Below, piece by piece: positions 55,212 to 62,828 of a DNA stretch of 64,000 nucleotides. The stretch covers positions 1,612,001-1,676,000 of the forward strand of contig NZ_CP133189.1 in the NCBI RefSeq assembly GCF_030913655.1, given 5' to 3'. The notes beneath the pieces are model-generated. The model saw only the letters and a program-made list of their open reading frames with translations, was not told where the DNA came from and ran no database searches. Position numbers and translations under genes: made by a program. Positions within the stretch are counted from its first letter, which is position 1. Each line of letters starts with the position of its first letter. This DNA is from Clostridium sp. MB40-C1. GTDB lineage: Bacteria > Bacillota > Clostridia > Clostridiales > Clostridiaceae.

Positions 55212-56177
55212 TCATGTCAAAGCTTTTCCCGAATCCCTCATTTCTACTAATTCTTCAGGGTAAGGATTAAACAAACTTTGATCAATTATTTCTATATCAT
55301 TAAACCTAAAAGCATAAGACTTAATTAAATATAAAGGCACACTATATGGAATATGTCCTTCTTTATGTTTTTCAATAGTTTTTAAAACAAATTTTCTTTC
55401 TTCTTCTGAAACTTTATAAGAAAAACGCTTAAATACAGTTAAAAGTAAGTTATTTTTTGATGTGTTTCTTGCATTTCTTATAAAAATAAGTTTCAAAGTA
55501 TTTTCATAATCATTTAAAATTTCATCTATACACTCAACTTTGCCCTTACTAATTATATTATTTAGAATATTCAACCTACTTTTGTTATACATTAAAAATA
55601 ATAAATTATTTTTCTTATGAAACTCCATCAATTCGTTTATCTTTCTTTTTTGTTTTACTTTCCTAAATTCATACATAATAAAAACCTTAGTTAAAAAATG
55701 CTCTCTTATATCGAAATCCTTAAGCCTTCCATCATCTTCAATGGCTATTCCCAAAATCTTATCTATTAATATTGTTCCAAATATACCCTTTCCCTTAGAA
55801 CTAGCACTTCCCTTATCTATGCTGTTATATATTTTTACATCCTTTATGCCACAAGAAGGAGATCTACTTTTTAATATACATCCATCAATCTCACCAACAT
55901 TATCTAAAAATTCTTTAGAAAACTTCTCCATACTTTTAGTGTAATCTTTCCCTGTCTTAGGCTGTACAAGTCTAATTTGATTCTCTTTTTTCACTAGTCT
56001 TATGGGGTCTCTAGGTGTACTCATGCCTATTTCTATTTCAGGACATACTGATATAAAATTAACATATTTGCCCAGATTTTGTATAAAATCATCTTTAACT
56101 ATTCCACCATTATATCTACACGCTTCAAACCCTATGCATCTACTAATTAATATTATTGGTTTTTCAAAGCCATTCAT
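55212..56177 (-). CDS. DUF523/DUF1722 fusion protein
   Basis: A 321-residue two-domain protein. The N-terminal DUF523 domain has SRCIGFEACRYNGG, CPEIEIGMSTPRDPIRL and KSRSPSCGIKD, with conserved cysteines C-x(4)-C, CPE and SCG. The C-terminal DUF1722 domain (about 180-310; also in YbgA) begins LTKVFIMYEFRKVKQKRKI. Homologous fusions have recently been linked to tRNA dethiolation, which is only a suggestion here. Start at 56177 has GGTGAT upstream. The stop TGA is directly adjacent to family C copy 3. Confidence 0.88.
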   Translation of the reverse strand: MNGFEKPIILISRCIGFEACRYNGGIVKDDFIQNLGKYVNFISVCPEIEIGMSTPRDPIRLVKKENQIRLVQPKTGKDYTKSMEKFSKEFLDNVGEIDGCILKSRSPSCGIKDVKIYNSIDKGSASSKGKGIFGTILIDKILGIAIEDDGRLKDFDIREHFLTKVFIMYEFRKVKQKRKINELMEFHKKNNLLFLMYNKSRLNILNNIISKGKVECIDEILNDYENTLKLIFIRNARNTSKNNLLLTVFKRFSYKVSEEERKFVLKTIEKHKEGHIPYSVPLYLIKSYAFRFNDIEIIDQSLFNPYPEELVEMRDSGKALT

Positions 56178-56311
56178 ATTATCACCATCCAAATACAGAA
56201 TTCATAATATATGTTCTGTACAGATGATTTATTTATTCTCATTTTAAGTAATTAAATAACCTATTTTCTATATCAACACCTACTAATCAATTATTTAAAT
56301 AAGCCAATTTT

Positions 56312-56638
56312 CTATCCAAACATAATTTTATAGTATCTTTCTATACTTTTATCTAATTCTTCAATGCTTATAAATCTAGCTCTTCTAATATATTCTTTTC
56401 CATTTATATACAACATTACTGTTGGCACTGTAAATATTGAAAACTCTCCTGCAACTTCAGTACAATCATCAATGCTTATAACTTTTAACTTTATTTCAGG
56501 ATACTTTTTAAGAAGGAATTTAATTTTTGGTAATAATGCATGGCAAACACTGCATTGTCTTGAATAAATGTATAATAATACCAATTTATTATCTTGAATA
56601 AGATTTTTTATACTTTCTATTACACTCACTTTAATCAT
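56312..56638 (-). CDS. Thioredoxin-like protein (CSVC active site)
   Basis: A 108-residue protein with a thioredoxin fold. The active site is C29-S-V-C32 (YSRQCSVCHALLP), and the cis-proline loop is FTVPTVMLYINGKE. It lacks the WCGPC of classical thioredoxin, so it may be a specialised reductase. Start ATG with AGGAG upstream at 56638. It stands alone between DUF523 and UPF0316. Confidence 0.85.
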   Translation of the reverse strand: MIKVSVIESIKNLIQDNKLVLLYIYSRQCSVCHALLPKIKFLLKKYPEIKLKVISIDDCTEVAGEFSIFTVPTVMLYINGKEYIRRARFISIEELDKSIERYYKIMFG

Positions 56639-56763
56639 ATACAACTCCTAAACTATAAACCTTTTATAATTTAATCACCCTTACGTTAGTCACTAATACA
56701 TAAACAAAAATACTTGTTTTATAAAAATATATGTTTTTATAAAGTCATTAACTTAATATAACA

Positions 56764-57273
56764 TTATTTTTTTATACCATATCCACCATAAACCGTTTTT
56801 GTATCATTAATAGAAATTACTGCTGATATATTAGTATTTTCAATAATCTTTATTATATCATTCTTTCTTTTACGCTTAGCATGAATAATTAAAATCTTTC
56901 TTTTAGAATGAATTCCTTCTCCTTCAACTATAGTAACCCCTATACTTTGCTCTCTCAATACACGAGATAACTCTATACTATCTTTTTCACCAACTATTAC
57001 ATTCATAGTTAATATCCCCAAAGCAAGTTTATCTTCTATAATACACCCTATATAATTTCCACAAGCAAATCCCAATGCATATATAACCATCTTTTTAGGA
57101 TCCTCTTGTATGCCACTTAATACTCTTCCTATTACATACAACCATATTGAAACCTCAAAAAAACCTATTACTGCAGCTAAAAGTTTTTCACCCCTTGTTA
57201 TGAAAACCGTTCTAATAGTAGTTAAGGATACCTCTAATATTTTTGCAAAAAAAATAAAAATATAAGTAATCAT
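56764..57273 (-). CDS. UPF0316/DUF2179 membrane protein
   Basis: A 169-residue protein with three hydrophobic segments in residues 1-75 and a soluble C-terminal domain. The opening FFAKILEVSLTTIRTVFITRG and the segment YALGFACGNYIGCIIEDKLALG match the UPF0316 family, and the C-terminal half resembles DUF2179. The function is unknown. Start ATG after GAGGAGGAGA. It is monocistronic. Confidence 0.85.
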   Translation of the reverse strand: MITYIFIFFAKILEVSLTTIRTVFITRGEKLLAAVIGFFEVSIWLYVIGRVLSGIQEDPKKMVIYALGFACGNYIGCIIEDKLALGILTMNVIVGEKDSIELSRVLREQSIGVTIVEGEGIHSKRKILIIHAKRKRKNDIIKIIENTNISAVISINDTKTVYGGYGIKK

Positions 57274-57354
57274 ATGCTCTATCTCCTCCTCTACATTAAA
57301 TAGTATACTTTGTATTATATACTATATTCATCCATAAAAAAATCTTTAAATATT

Positions 57355-57394
57355 AAAATAAGATGACTTTTATTTTTTATTGTCATCTTATTTT
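57355..57394 (-). terminator. Terminator after the LysM-CAP gene
   Basis: AAAATAAGATGAC pairs with GTCATCTTATTTT, followed on the minus strand by AATATTT; the stem starts about 45 bases past the stop. Confidence 0.7.
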
Positions 57395-57437
57395 AGTTCT
57401 AAATACTATTTAATGTTTTCCTAAATTCCAGTGATTG

Positions 57438-58064
57438 TTAGCGTCTAATAAACATCTGTGTCCAATACAGTTGTCCATTAGACGATTTAGCTACTCCTAC
57501 ACCTATTTCTGTGTATGTTGAATTTAATATGTTTTGTTTATGTCCTGGAGAATTCATCCATGATTTCATAACTTCACTTGGACTATTTTGACCATAAGCA
57601 ATATTTTCTCCTGCACTCCTATAATTTATTCCAAAGTTACGCATCATATCAAAAGGTGATCCGTAGGTAGGAGAAGTATGAGAAAAATATTTTTTATTTA
57701 TCATATCTTGCGATTTATACCTTGCTACTCTTGAAAGTTGCCAATTAGCTTTTAATTGTCCAAGGCCTACCTTACTTCTTTCTACATTAACAAGTCTTAT
57801 TACCTCATTTTCTAATTTTTTTACCTCAGTTAAATTCGGTATTTTAATTGTTGTATTAGGATATATCATGTTTGGATTTGTAATATTAGGATTTAGTGCC
57901 AATACATCTGATACACCTACTTCATACTTTACACATATTTTCCAAAGACTATCTCCACTTTTAACTACATAATTAAATGTTTCTTGTCCTAAAGCATTTA
58001 TACTTCCAGTTAAAAATAAAAATATAGTTGAAAACAGGAATTTCTTAAATCTTTTATTTTTCAT
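57438..58064 (-). CDS. Secreted LysM-CAP domain protein
   Basis: A 208-residue exported protein: signal peptide to about 26 (LTGSINALGQ), one LysM domain at 31-76 (YVVKSGDSLWKICVKYEV...), and a CAP/SCP domain at 85-205 with VARYKSQDMINKKYFSHTSP and SAGENIAYGQNSPSEVMKSWM. The layout resembles the clostridial and bacillar YkwD/SafA spore-associated proteins; a cell wall or spore role is likely but not proven. Start ATG with AAAGAGG upstream. Confidence 0.86.
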   Translation of the reverse strand: MKNKRFKKFLFSTIFLFLTGSINALGQETFNYVVKSGDSLWKICVKYEVGVSDVLALNPNITNPNMIYPNTTIKIPNLTEVKKLENEVIRLVNVERSKVGLGQLKANWQLSRVARYKSQDMINKKYFSHTSPTYGSPFDMMRNFGINYRSAGENIAYGQNSPSEVMKSWMNSPGHKQNILNSTYTEIGVGVAKSSNGQLYWTQMFIRR

Positions 58065-58213
58065 AATATAACCTCTTTCTAAAATATTTTTTTCTTTATC
58101 TTTTCAGAACTATTTTCTGCAAAATAAAACTTTTTATTATAAAAATAATTTAAGTTATTAAGTAGAAGAAATTTAAATTGTATAACTTTCTTAAATAATT
58201 AATTTTTAAATTA

Positions 58214-58247
58214 AAAGAAGCTGTTTAAATTACACAACAGCTTCTTT
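58214..58247 (-). terminator. Terminator after the beta-CASP gene
   Basis: AAAGAAGCTGTT pairs with AACAGCTTCTTT just beyond the stop at 58253; followed on the minus strand by TAATTTAAAAATT. Confidence 0.75.
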
Positions 58248-58252
58248 CAAAT

Positions 58253-59785
58253 TTATTTATTATTATCATTTCTATTTATAACTTTATCTATTTCTTTCAT
58301 TAAATCTTCTTTATTCATACTTTCAATATCTTCTATAGAATTTAATAATTTTATTATTCTATGTTTAACATTTTCATCACTACGATTAAAATCTTCATTT
58401 ATATAATAAGTTTCTCCAATATCCATTATTCTTGACTTATATTCTTTAGATTTCAGAAGTTCATTGAAACTATTTTGAGATTTTTCATCACCATGAACTA
58501 ATAATATCTCTTTTGGCTTATCCATTAATTTATCTACCCAATTAATAAGTCCATCTCTATCTGCATGTCCTGACAATCCTTCAAGAGAATAAATTTTTGC
58601 ATTAACCGCTATAGTTTCTCCAAATATTTTAACCTTTTTCTCTCCATCTAATATAGCTCTTCCCAATGTTCCTTCTGCTTGGTATCCTACAAACACAATT
58701 GAAGACTCTTTTCTCCATAAATTATGCTTCAAGTGATGTTTTATTCTACCAGCTTCACACATTCCACTAGCGGAAATAATAATGGCTCCTTTTTGAGTCT
58801 TATTTATTGCTATTGATTCTTGCATAGAAGTAGTAAACTTAACACCTTTAAATCTTAGAGGATCTACTCCTTTATATAAAAACTTTTTAGTTTCTTCATC
58901 AAAATATTCAGTCCATTTTTCAAATATCTCAGTAGCATTTGTTGCAAGAGGACTATCTACAAATACAGTTATATCTTTCAACTCATTATTTTCTACATAT
59001 TTATTCAGTGCATATAAAACCTCTTGAGTTCTTCCTACTGAAAAAGATGGTATAACTACATTACCTCCTCTCTCAAAAGTTATTTTTATAATATTTATAA
59101 GTTCTTTAAAAGCCCAGTCAATATCTCCATGAACTCTATCACCGTAGGTGGTTTCCATTATTAAGTAGTCTGCATAATTTATATATTCTGGATCTCTTAT
59201 TATGGGCTTGTTAATATTCCCCAAATCTCCTGTATAAACAATTTTAACTTCTTCTTCTTGTGCTTCTTTAACATATAATTCTAATATAGCTGACCCTAAC
59301 AAATGCCCAGCATCTTTAAACCTTACTCTTAGTCCATCAAATACTTCTACAAATTCCCCATAGTTAACTCCCCTAAAAAGACGAATAGATTCCTCAGCAA
59401 TTTTTGATGTATATAATGGTTCTATAGGTTTTAATCCTTGTCTTATTCTTTTTCTATTTTTCCATTCAACTTCACTCTCTTGTATATATCCACTATCCGG
59501 AAGCATTATATTACAAAGGTCTCTTGTACCATTTGTACATAAAACTTCTCCTCTAAAACCTCTTTTATATAATAAAGGAATTCTCCCACTATGATCTATA
59601 TGTGCATGAGACAATATTACATAATCAATAGCTTTAGGATCAAAATTAAATTCTTCATTTCCTTTTTCTTTTGCATCTTTTCCCTGGTAAAGACCACAAT
59701 CTAAAAGAACTATCTTATTATTTATCTTTAGAATATGGCAAGAACCAGTTACACATTTTGCTGCACCATAGAATTCAATTTTCAT
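58253..59785 (-). CDS. MBL/beta-CASP family ribonuclease (CPSF/Ysh1-like)
   Basis: A 510-residue metallo-beta-lactamase protein with a beta-CASP domain. Motifs: LLDCGLYQG, SHAHIDHSGRIPLL, YTGDLGN, MISASGMCEAGR-type (here IISASGMCEAGRIKHHL), and GLSGHADRDGLINW followed by LVHGDEKSQ. This subgroup (YSH1/Exo-type) is distinct from RNase J at 34.4 kb and acts on RNA in archaea and some bacteria. The bacterial role is unclear. Start ATG after GAAGGGA. Monocistronic. Confidence 0.88.
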   Translation of the reverse strand: MKIEFYGAAKCVTGSCHILKINNKIVLLDCGLYQGKDAKEKGNEEFNFDPKAIDYVILSHAHIDHSGRIPLLYKRGFRGEVLCTNGTRDLCNIMLPDSGYIQESEVEWKNRKRIRQGLKPIEPLYTSKIAEESIRLFRGVNYGEFVEVFDGLRVRFKDAGHLLGSAILELYVKEAQEEEVKIVYTGDLGNINKPIIRDPEYINYADYLIMETTYGDRVHGDIDWAFKELINIIKITFERGGNVVIPSFSVGRTQEVLYALNKYVENNELKDITVFVDSPLATNATEIFEKWTEYFDEETKKFLYKGVDPLRFKGVKFTTSMQESIAINKTQKGAIIISASGMCEAGRIKHHLKHNLWRKESSIVFVGYQAEGTLGRAILDGEKKVKIFGETIAVNAKIYSLEGLSGHADRDGLINWVDKLMDKPKEILLVHGDEKSQNSFNELLKSKEYKSRIMDIGETYYINEDFNRSDENVKHRIIKLLNSIEDIESMNKEDLMKEIDKVINRNDNNK

Positions 59786-59901
59786 ATTTATCCCTTCTTC
59801 CCTTTAAGTTTTATAATAAGTATTATATTACATTTTTTGATTGTTTTCAAAATGTTTTGACATTTTTTTATATAAAAAAGAAGTTTTTACTTCTTTTTAT
59901 A

Positions 59902-60126
59902 TGATATCTACCACCACTAATACTCCAATACACTTTGTGAAAACGATTCATAGCAAATCAAAAATTTTGTTTCTCTGCTTTTCTATAAATTGGAGATAAA
60001 TGACGCTAACACCCTGAATAACAGTTTTTCCTAAAGGATAAGGACTTCTAGGAGTAAACTCCTAATAATTCTGTTAATAAGCTTTTGAGGGAGTAAATCT
60101 CCCTCTAAAGACAAGAATCCTGTTCA
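59902..60126 (+). repeat. Family B element, copy with two hairpins
   Basis: Begins GATATCTACCACCACTAATA, carries a longer central segment, then ACACCCTGAATAACAGTTTT, a hairpin (ACTTCTAGGAGT/ACTCCTAATA), TTCTGTT, a second hairpin (GAGGGAGT/TCTCCCTC), and AAGAATCCTGTT. It ends one base from the murG stop, convergent with it, in the 59786-60127 gap. Confidence 0.6.
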
Positions 60127-60127
60127 T

Positions 60128-61198
60128 CTAATTACTATATTTTTTTATTAAGTTAATTATCTCACCTACTGCATCTTTAACTTTACTCTTTCCCATATTA
60201 TTCTTATATTGTTGCCTATTATTATATAAATTTTCTATTTTGCTAATAATAATCTCTTTATTTAACTCTTCTTCCTGAATAATCATACTATATCCACTTT
60301 TTTCAAAAGAAGTTGCATTTAATATCTGGTCTCCTCTGCTGGCTTTTGCAGATAGTGGTATTAATAAATTCGGCTTAGTTAAAGCTAAGAGCTCAAATAT
60401 AACATTTGCTCCTGCTCTAGAAATAAATACATCCGCTGAAGCCATTAAGTGCGGTAGTTCTTCTTTTACATATTCATATTGAATATATCCTTTTTTATTT
60501 TTTAACTTTTCATCTAAATTTCCTTTTCCACATATATGTATAATATTAAATCTAATCAAAAGTTCATTTAATGCCTCTCTTATAGCATCATTTATAATTT
60601 TTGAACCTAGGCTTCCACCTATTATCATGAGAATAGGTTTTTCATCCTTAAATCCACAAATATTTTTCCCTTTGATTTTACTTCCCTCTAATAATTCTTT
60701 TCTAATAGGTGTCCCTGTGAGAACTCCTTTATTTCCTTTAATAAACTTTAATGATTCTGGAAACGTAACACATACATTAGTACAAAATGGAGCCGAAATT
60801 TTGTTAGCAAGACCTGGTGTCATATCTGATTCATGAACAATTACTGGAACTTTATTTAAATATGCTCCAATTACCACAGGTACCGATACAAATCCCCCTT
60901 TAGAGAATACTACCGTTGGTTTTTCCCTTTTTATAATGTTTTTAGCCTCTATTACTCCCTTAATAACTTTAAAAGGGTCTGAAAAATTTTTTATATCAAA
61001 ATATCTTCTTAATTTACCACTAGAAATAATATGATATTTTATTTTTTCATCTTCAATAATTTTTCTTTCAATTCCATCTTTAGTACCTATGTATTGTATC
61101 TCATATCCTAACTCCTCTAGCCTAGGAACAAGTGCAAGATTAGGAGTAACATGTCCGGCAGATCCTCCTCCTGTCATAATGATCTTTAGCTTTTTCAA
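60128..61198 (-). CDS. murG: UDP-GlcNAc:lipid I transferase MurG
   Basis: Peripheral membrane glycosyltransferase that makes lipid II, 356 residues. The N-terminal loop [15 protein letters not shown] is conserved, and the C-terminal domain has [13 protein letters not shown] and [23 protein letters not shown]. The TTG at 61198 is preferred because GGGAGA lies seven bases upstream; a longer frame begins inside this site. It is not in a dcw cluster, so this may be a lone murG. A family B repeat lies downstream. Confidence 0.94.
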   Translation of the reverse strand: MKKLKIIMTGGGSAGHVTPNLALVPRLEELGYEIQYIGTKDGIERKIIEDEKIKYHIISSGKLRRYFDIKNFSDPFKVIKGVIEAKNIIKREKPTVVFSKGGFVSVPVVIGAYLNKVPVIVHESDMTPGLANKISAPFCTNVCVTFPESLKFIKGNKGVLTGTPIRKELLEGSKIKGKNICGFKDEKPILMIIGGSLGSKIINDAIREALNELLIRFNIIHICGKGNLDEKLKNKKGYIQYEYVKEELPHLMASADVFISRAGANVIFELLALTKPNLLIPLSAKASRGDQILNATSFEKSGYSMIIQEEELNKEIIISKIENLYNNRQQYKNNMGKSKVKDAVGEIINLIKKYSN

Positions 61199-61550
61199 AT
61201 CACCATCTCCCAACTACTATTACTTTCATATTTTAGTTTTATTCCATACTTATTGTCTATTATTCATTATACCTTGTCAATTATAAAACAAAAAAAAATT
61301 AATAAGAAACCACCATTACTATCTATTTTACTAGATTAAATATAAAATTGTTCTTATTTCATTAAAATTCTTAATATATTTTAAAATAGTCTCACGATGA
61401 AGACTAACATTGCTAAATGTAATTCATTATTTTATATTTATTTTCCTTATACATTCTTTTATAACCTTAATTTATTTAAGTTTCTTATTATCAATATCTA
61501 ATTCATAATTATTTTTTAACTATATACTTCAAAAATAAACTTTATAAAAA

Positions 61551-61581
61551 AAACTAACTTTACAAAATGTAAAGTTAGTTT
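61551..61581 (-). terminator. Terminator after the first minus-strand SASP gene
   Basis: AAACTAACTTTACA and TGTAAAGTTAGTTT form a perfect 14-bp stem, followed by TTTTTTATAAAG on the minus strand. Apart from it, the 61199-61604 gap holds only a short palindrome near 61390 and no gene. Confidence 0.85.
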
Positions 61582-61604
61582 TCTTGTACTTAAATACCTA
61601 TTTA

Positions 61605-61823
61605 TTATTTACCACTTAAATTTCTTTCATAAGATTCAACCATCTTTTTAACCATTGTTCCGCCTACATAACCATTTTGTCTTGAAGGTAAGTTTCCTTT
61701 ATCCATTTGATCATAATTTGACATTCCTAATTCTGATGCAACTTCCATTTTAAATCTGTTCAATCCTTGTTTTGCTTCTGGAATTAATGTTCTATTTCTA
61801 CCTGTATTATTATTTGCCATAAA
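61605..61823 (-). CDS. Small acid-soluble spore protein, alpha/beta type
   Basis: DNA-binding spore core protein of 72 residues, abundant only in the forespore. LIPEAKQGLNRFKMEVASELG, with GNLPSRQNGYVGGTMVKKMVE, shows both SASP signatures and the GPR protease cleavage region EVASELG. Start 61823 follows AAGGAGG. It is expected to be driven by sigma-G; a conserved block upstream at 61859-61920 is shared with the next SASP gene. Confidence 0.95.
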   Translation of the reverse strand, partial: FMANNNTGRNRTLIPEAKQGLNRFKMEVASELGMSNYDQMDKGNLPSRQNGYVGGTMVKKMVESYERNLSGK

Positions 61824-61858
61824 TACTTCCTCCTTCATAAAAATCTTTTTATTAGATT

Positions 61859-61920
61859 TATGCTACAATAATAGTTTGTAACTTATTTTTAATATTATTA
61901 CATGTAATTTCATGTAATCC
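61859..61920 (-). promoter_or_regulatory. Conserved upstream block of first SASP gene, candidate sigma-G promoter
   Basis: On the minus strand ATTACATGTAATA, AAAATAAGTTACAAACTATT and TTGTAGCATAAAT also occur, nearly unchanged, upstream of the second SASP gene at 62282-62340. CATAAAT is a plausible -10; the -35 could not be placed with confidence. Confidence 0.4.
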
Positions 61921-61980
61921 AAGCAATGGTTGGTTTAACACTTTAAATTTATTAATTAATATTTTTACTATTACTACACA

Positions 61981-62018
61981 AAAAGACTAACCCAATAAAA
62001 TCATTAGGTTAGTCTTTT
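61981..62018 (-). terminator. Terminator after the second SASP gene
   Basis: AAAAGACTAACC and GGTTAGTCTTTT pair perfectly, and TTTTGTGTAG follows on the minus strand. Confidence 0.85.
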
Positions 62019-62032
62019 CTATATTTTCTATA

Positions 62033-62248
62033 TTATTTCAAACCTTGTTCGTATGATTCAACCATCTTTTTAACCATTGTTCCGCCTACATAACCATTTT
62101 GTCTTGAAGGTAAGTTTCCTTTATCCATTTCTTCATAGTTTGCCATTCCTAATTCTGATGCAACTTCTGCCTTAAATCTATTTAAACCTTGTCTTGCTTC
62201 TGGAATTAAAGTTCTGTTTCTACCTGTATTATTATTATTATTTGTCAT
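62033..62248 (-). CDS. Small acid-soluble spore protein, alpha/beta type
   Basis: A 71-residue SASP, about 85 percent identical by eye to the neighbour at 61605 (TGRNRTLIPEARQGLNRF, ASELGMANYEEMDKGNLP, RQNGYVGGTMVKKMVESYEQ). It appears to be a tandem duplication including the upstream region. Start ATG after AGGAGGA. Sigma-G dependent expression is expected. Confidence 0.95.
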   Translation of the reverse strand: MTNNNNNTGRNRTLIPEARQGLNRFKAEVASELGMANYEEMDKGNLPSRQNGYVGGTMVKKMVESYEQGLK

Positions 62249-62281
62249 AAATAGTTCCTCCTCTATAAAACTTTATTTAAT

Positions 62282-62340
62282 TTATGTTACAATAATAGTT
62301 TGCAACTTATTTTTAATTATATTACATGTAATTTAATATA
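62282..62340 (-). promoter_or_regulatory. Conserved upstream block of second SASP gene, candidate sigma-G promoter
   Basis: On the minus strand this holds ATTACATGTAATATAATT, AAAATAAGTTGCAAACTATT and TTGTAACATAAAT, matching 61859-61920 almost base for base. The rest of the 62249-62565 gap, up to the divergent SASP start, has no gene. Confidence 0.4.
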
Positions 62341-62565
62341 ATTAAAGCAACAAATGACAGTATTAGAATTTATGTTAATAGAGTATATTTAAACTTACTT
62401 AGGGAACTATAATTTATGTGTATAAGAAGTGGTTGAAAAATATGTAGTTAAATGAATTTAATGTACTATATACTAAAACTATGAATTTTTACCTCTAGTT
62501 TTCTATAATATATGCAATTATATTGGATAAGCTATTAGTACAAACAAATAAGGAGGTGAAAATTA

Positions 62566-62745
62566 ATGGCACAAAAATTAGTACCTGAAGCTAAACAAGG
62601 ATTAAATAGATTTAAAATGGAAATAGCTAGTGAATTAAATGTTCCATTTACAGATTACAATGGAAACCTTTCTTCAAGAGAATGTGGTAGTGTTGGTGGA
62701 GAAATGGTTAAAAGAATGGTAGAACAATATGAAAGAAATCTATAA
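62566..62745 (+). CDS. Small acid-soluble spore protein, divergent type (59 residues)
   Basis: A short gene with a strong AAGGAGGTGA ribosome site and an ATG at 62566. The product begins MAQKLVPEAKQGLNRFKMEI and continues ASELNVPFTDYNGNLSSREC, then GSVGGEMVKRMVEQYERNL. The SASP fold and the GPR cleavage-type sequence EIASELN are recognisable, but the linker is shorter and a cysteine (C40) is present where the other copies have none. It faces the opposite way to the other two SASP genes. Confidence 0.93.
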   Translation: MAQKLVPEAKQGLNRFKMEIASELNVPFTDYNGNLSSRECGSVGGEMVKRMVEQYERNL

Positions 62746-62797
62746 TTACTAAATAAAAAATAACTATATTAAAATAAGTTGTAGTTATTGAATAATT

Positions 62798-62828
62798 AAG
62801 ACACATTTGGCTTAGCCTTATGTGTCTT
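62798..62828. terminator. Hairpin shared by the divergent SASP and the kinase gene
   Basis: AAGACACAT and ATGTGTCTT pair around GGCTTAGCC, itself a palindrome; the stem overlaps the kinase stop codon at 62818. It lies between the two convergent genes and could terminate both. Confidence 0.65.
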
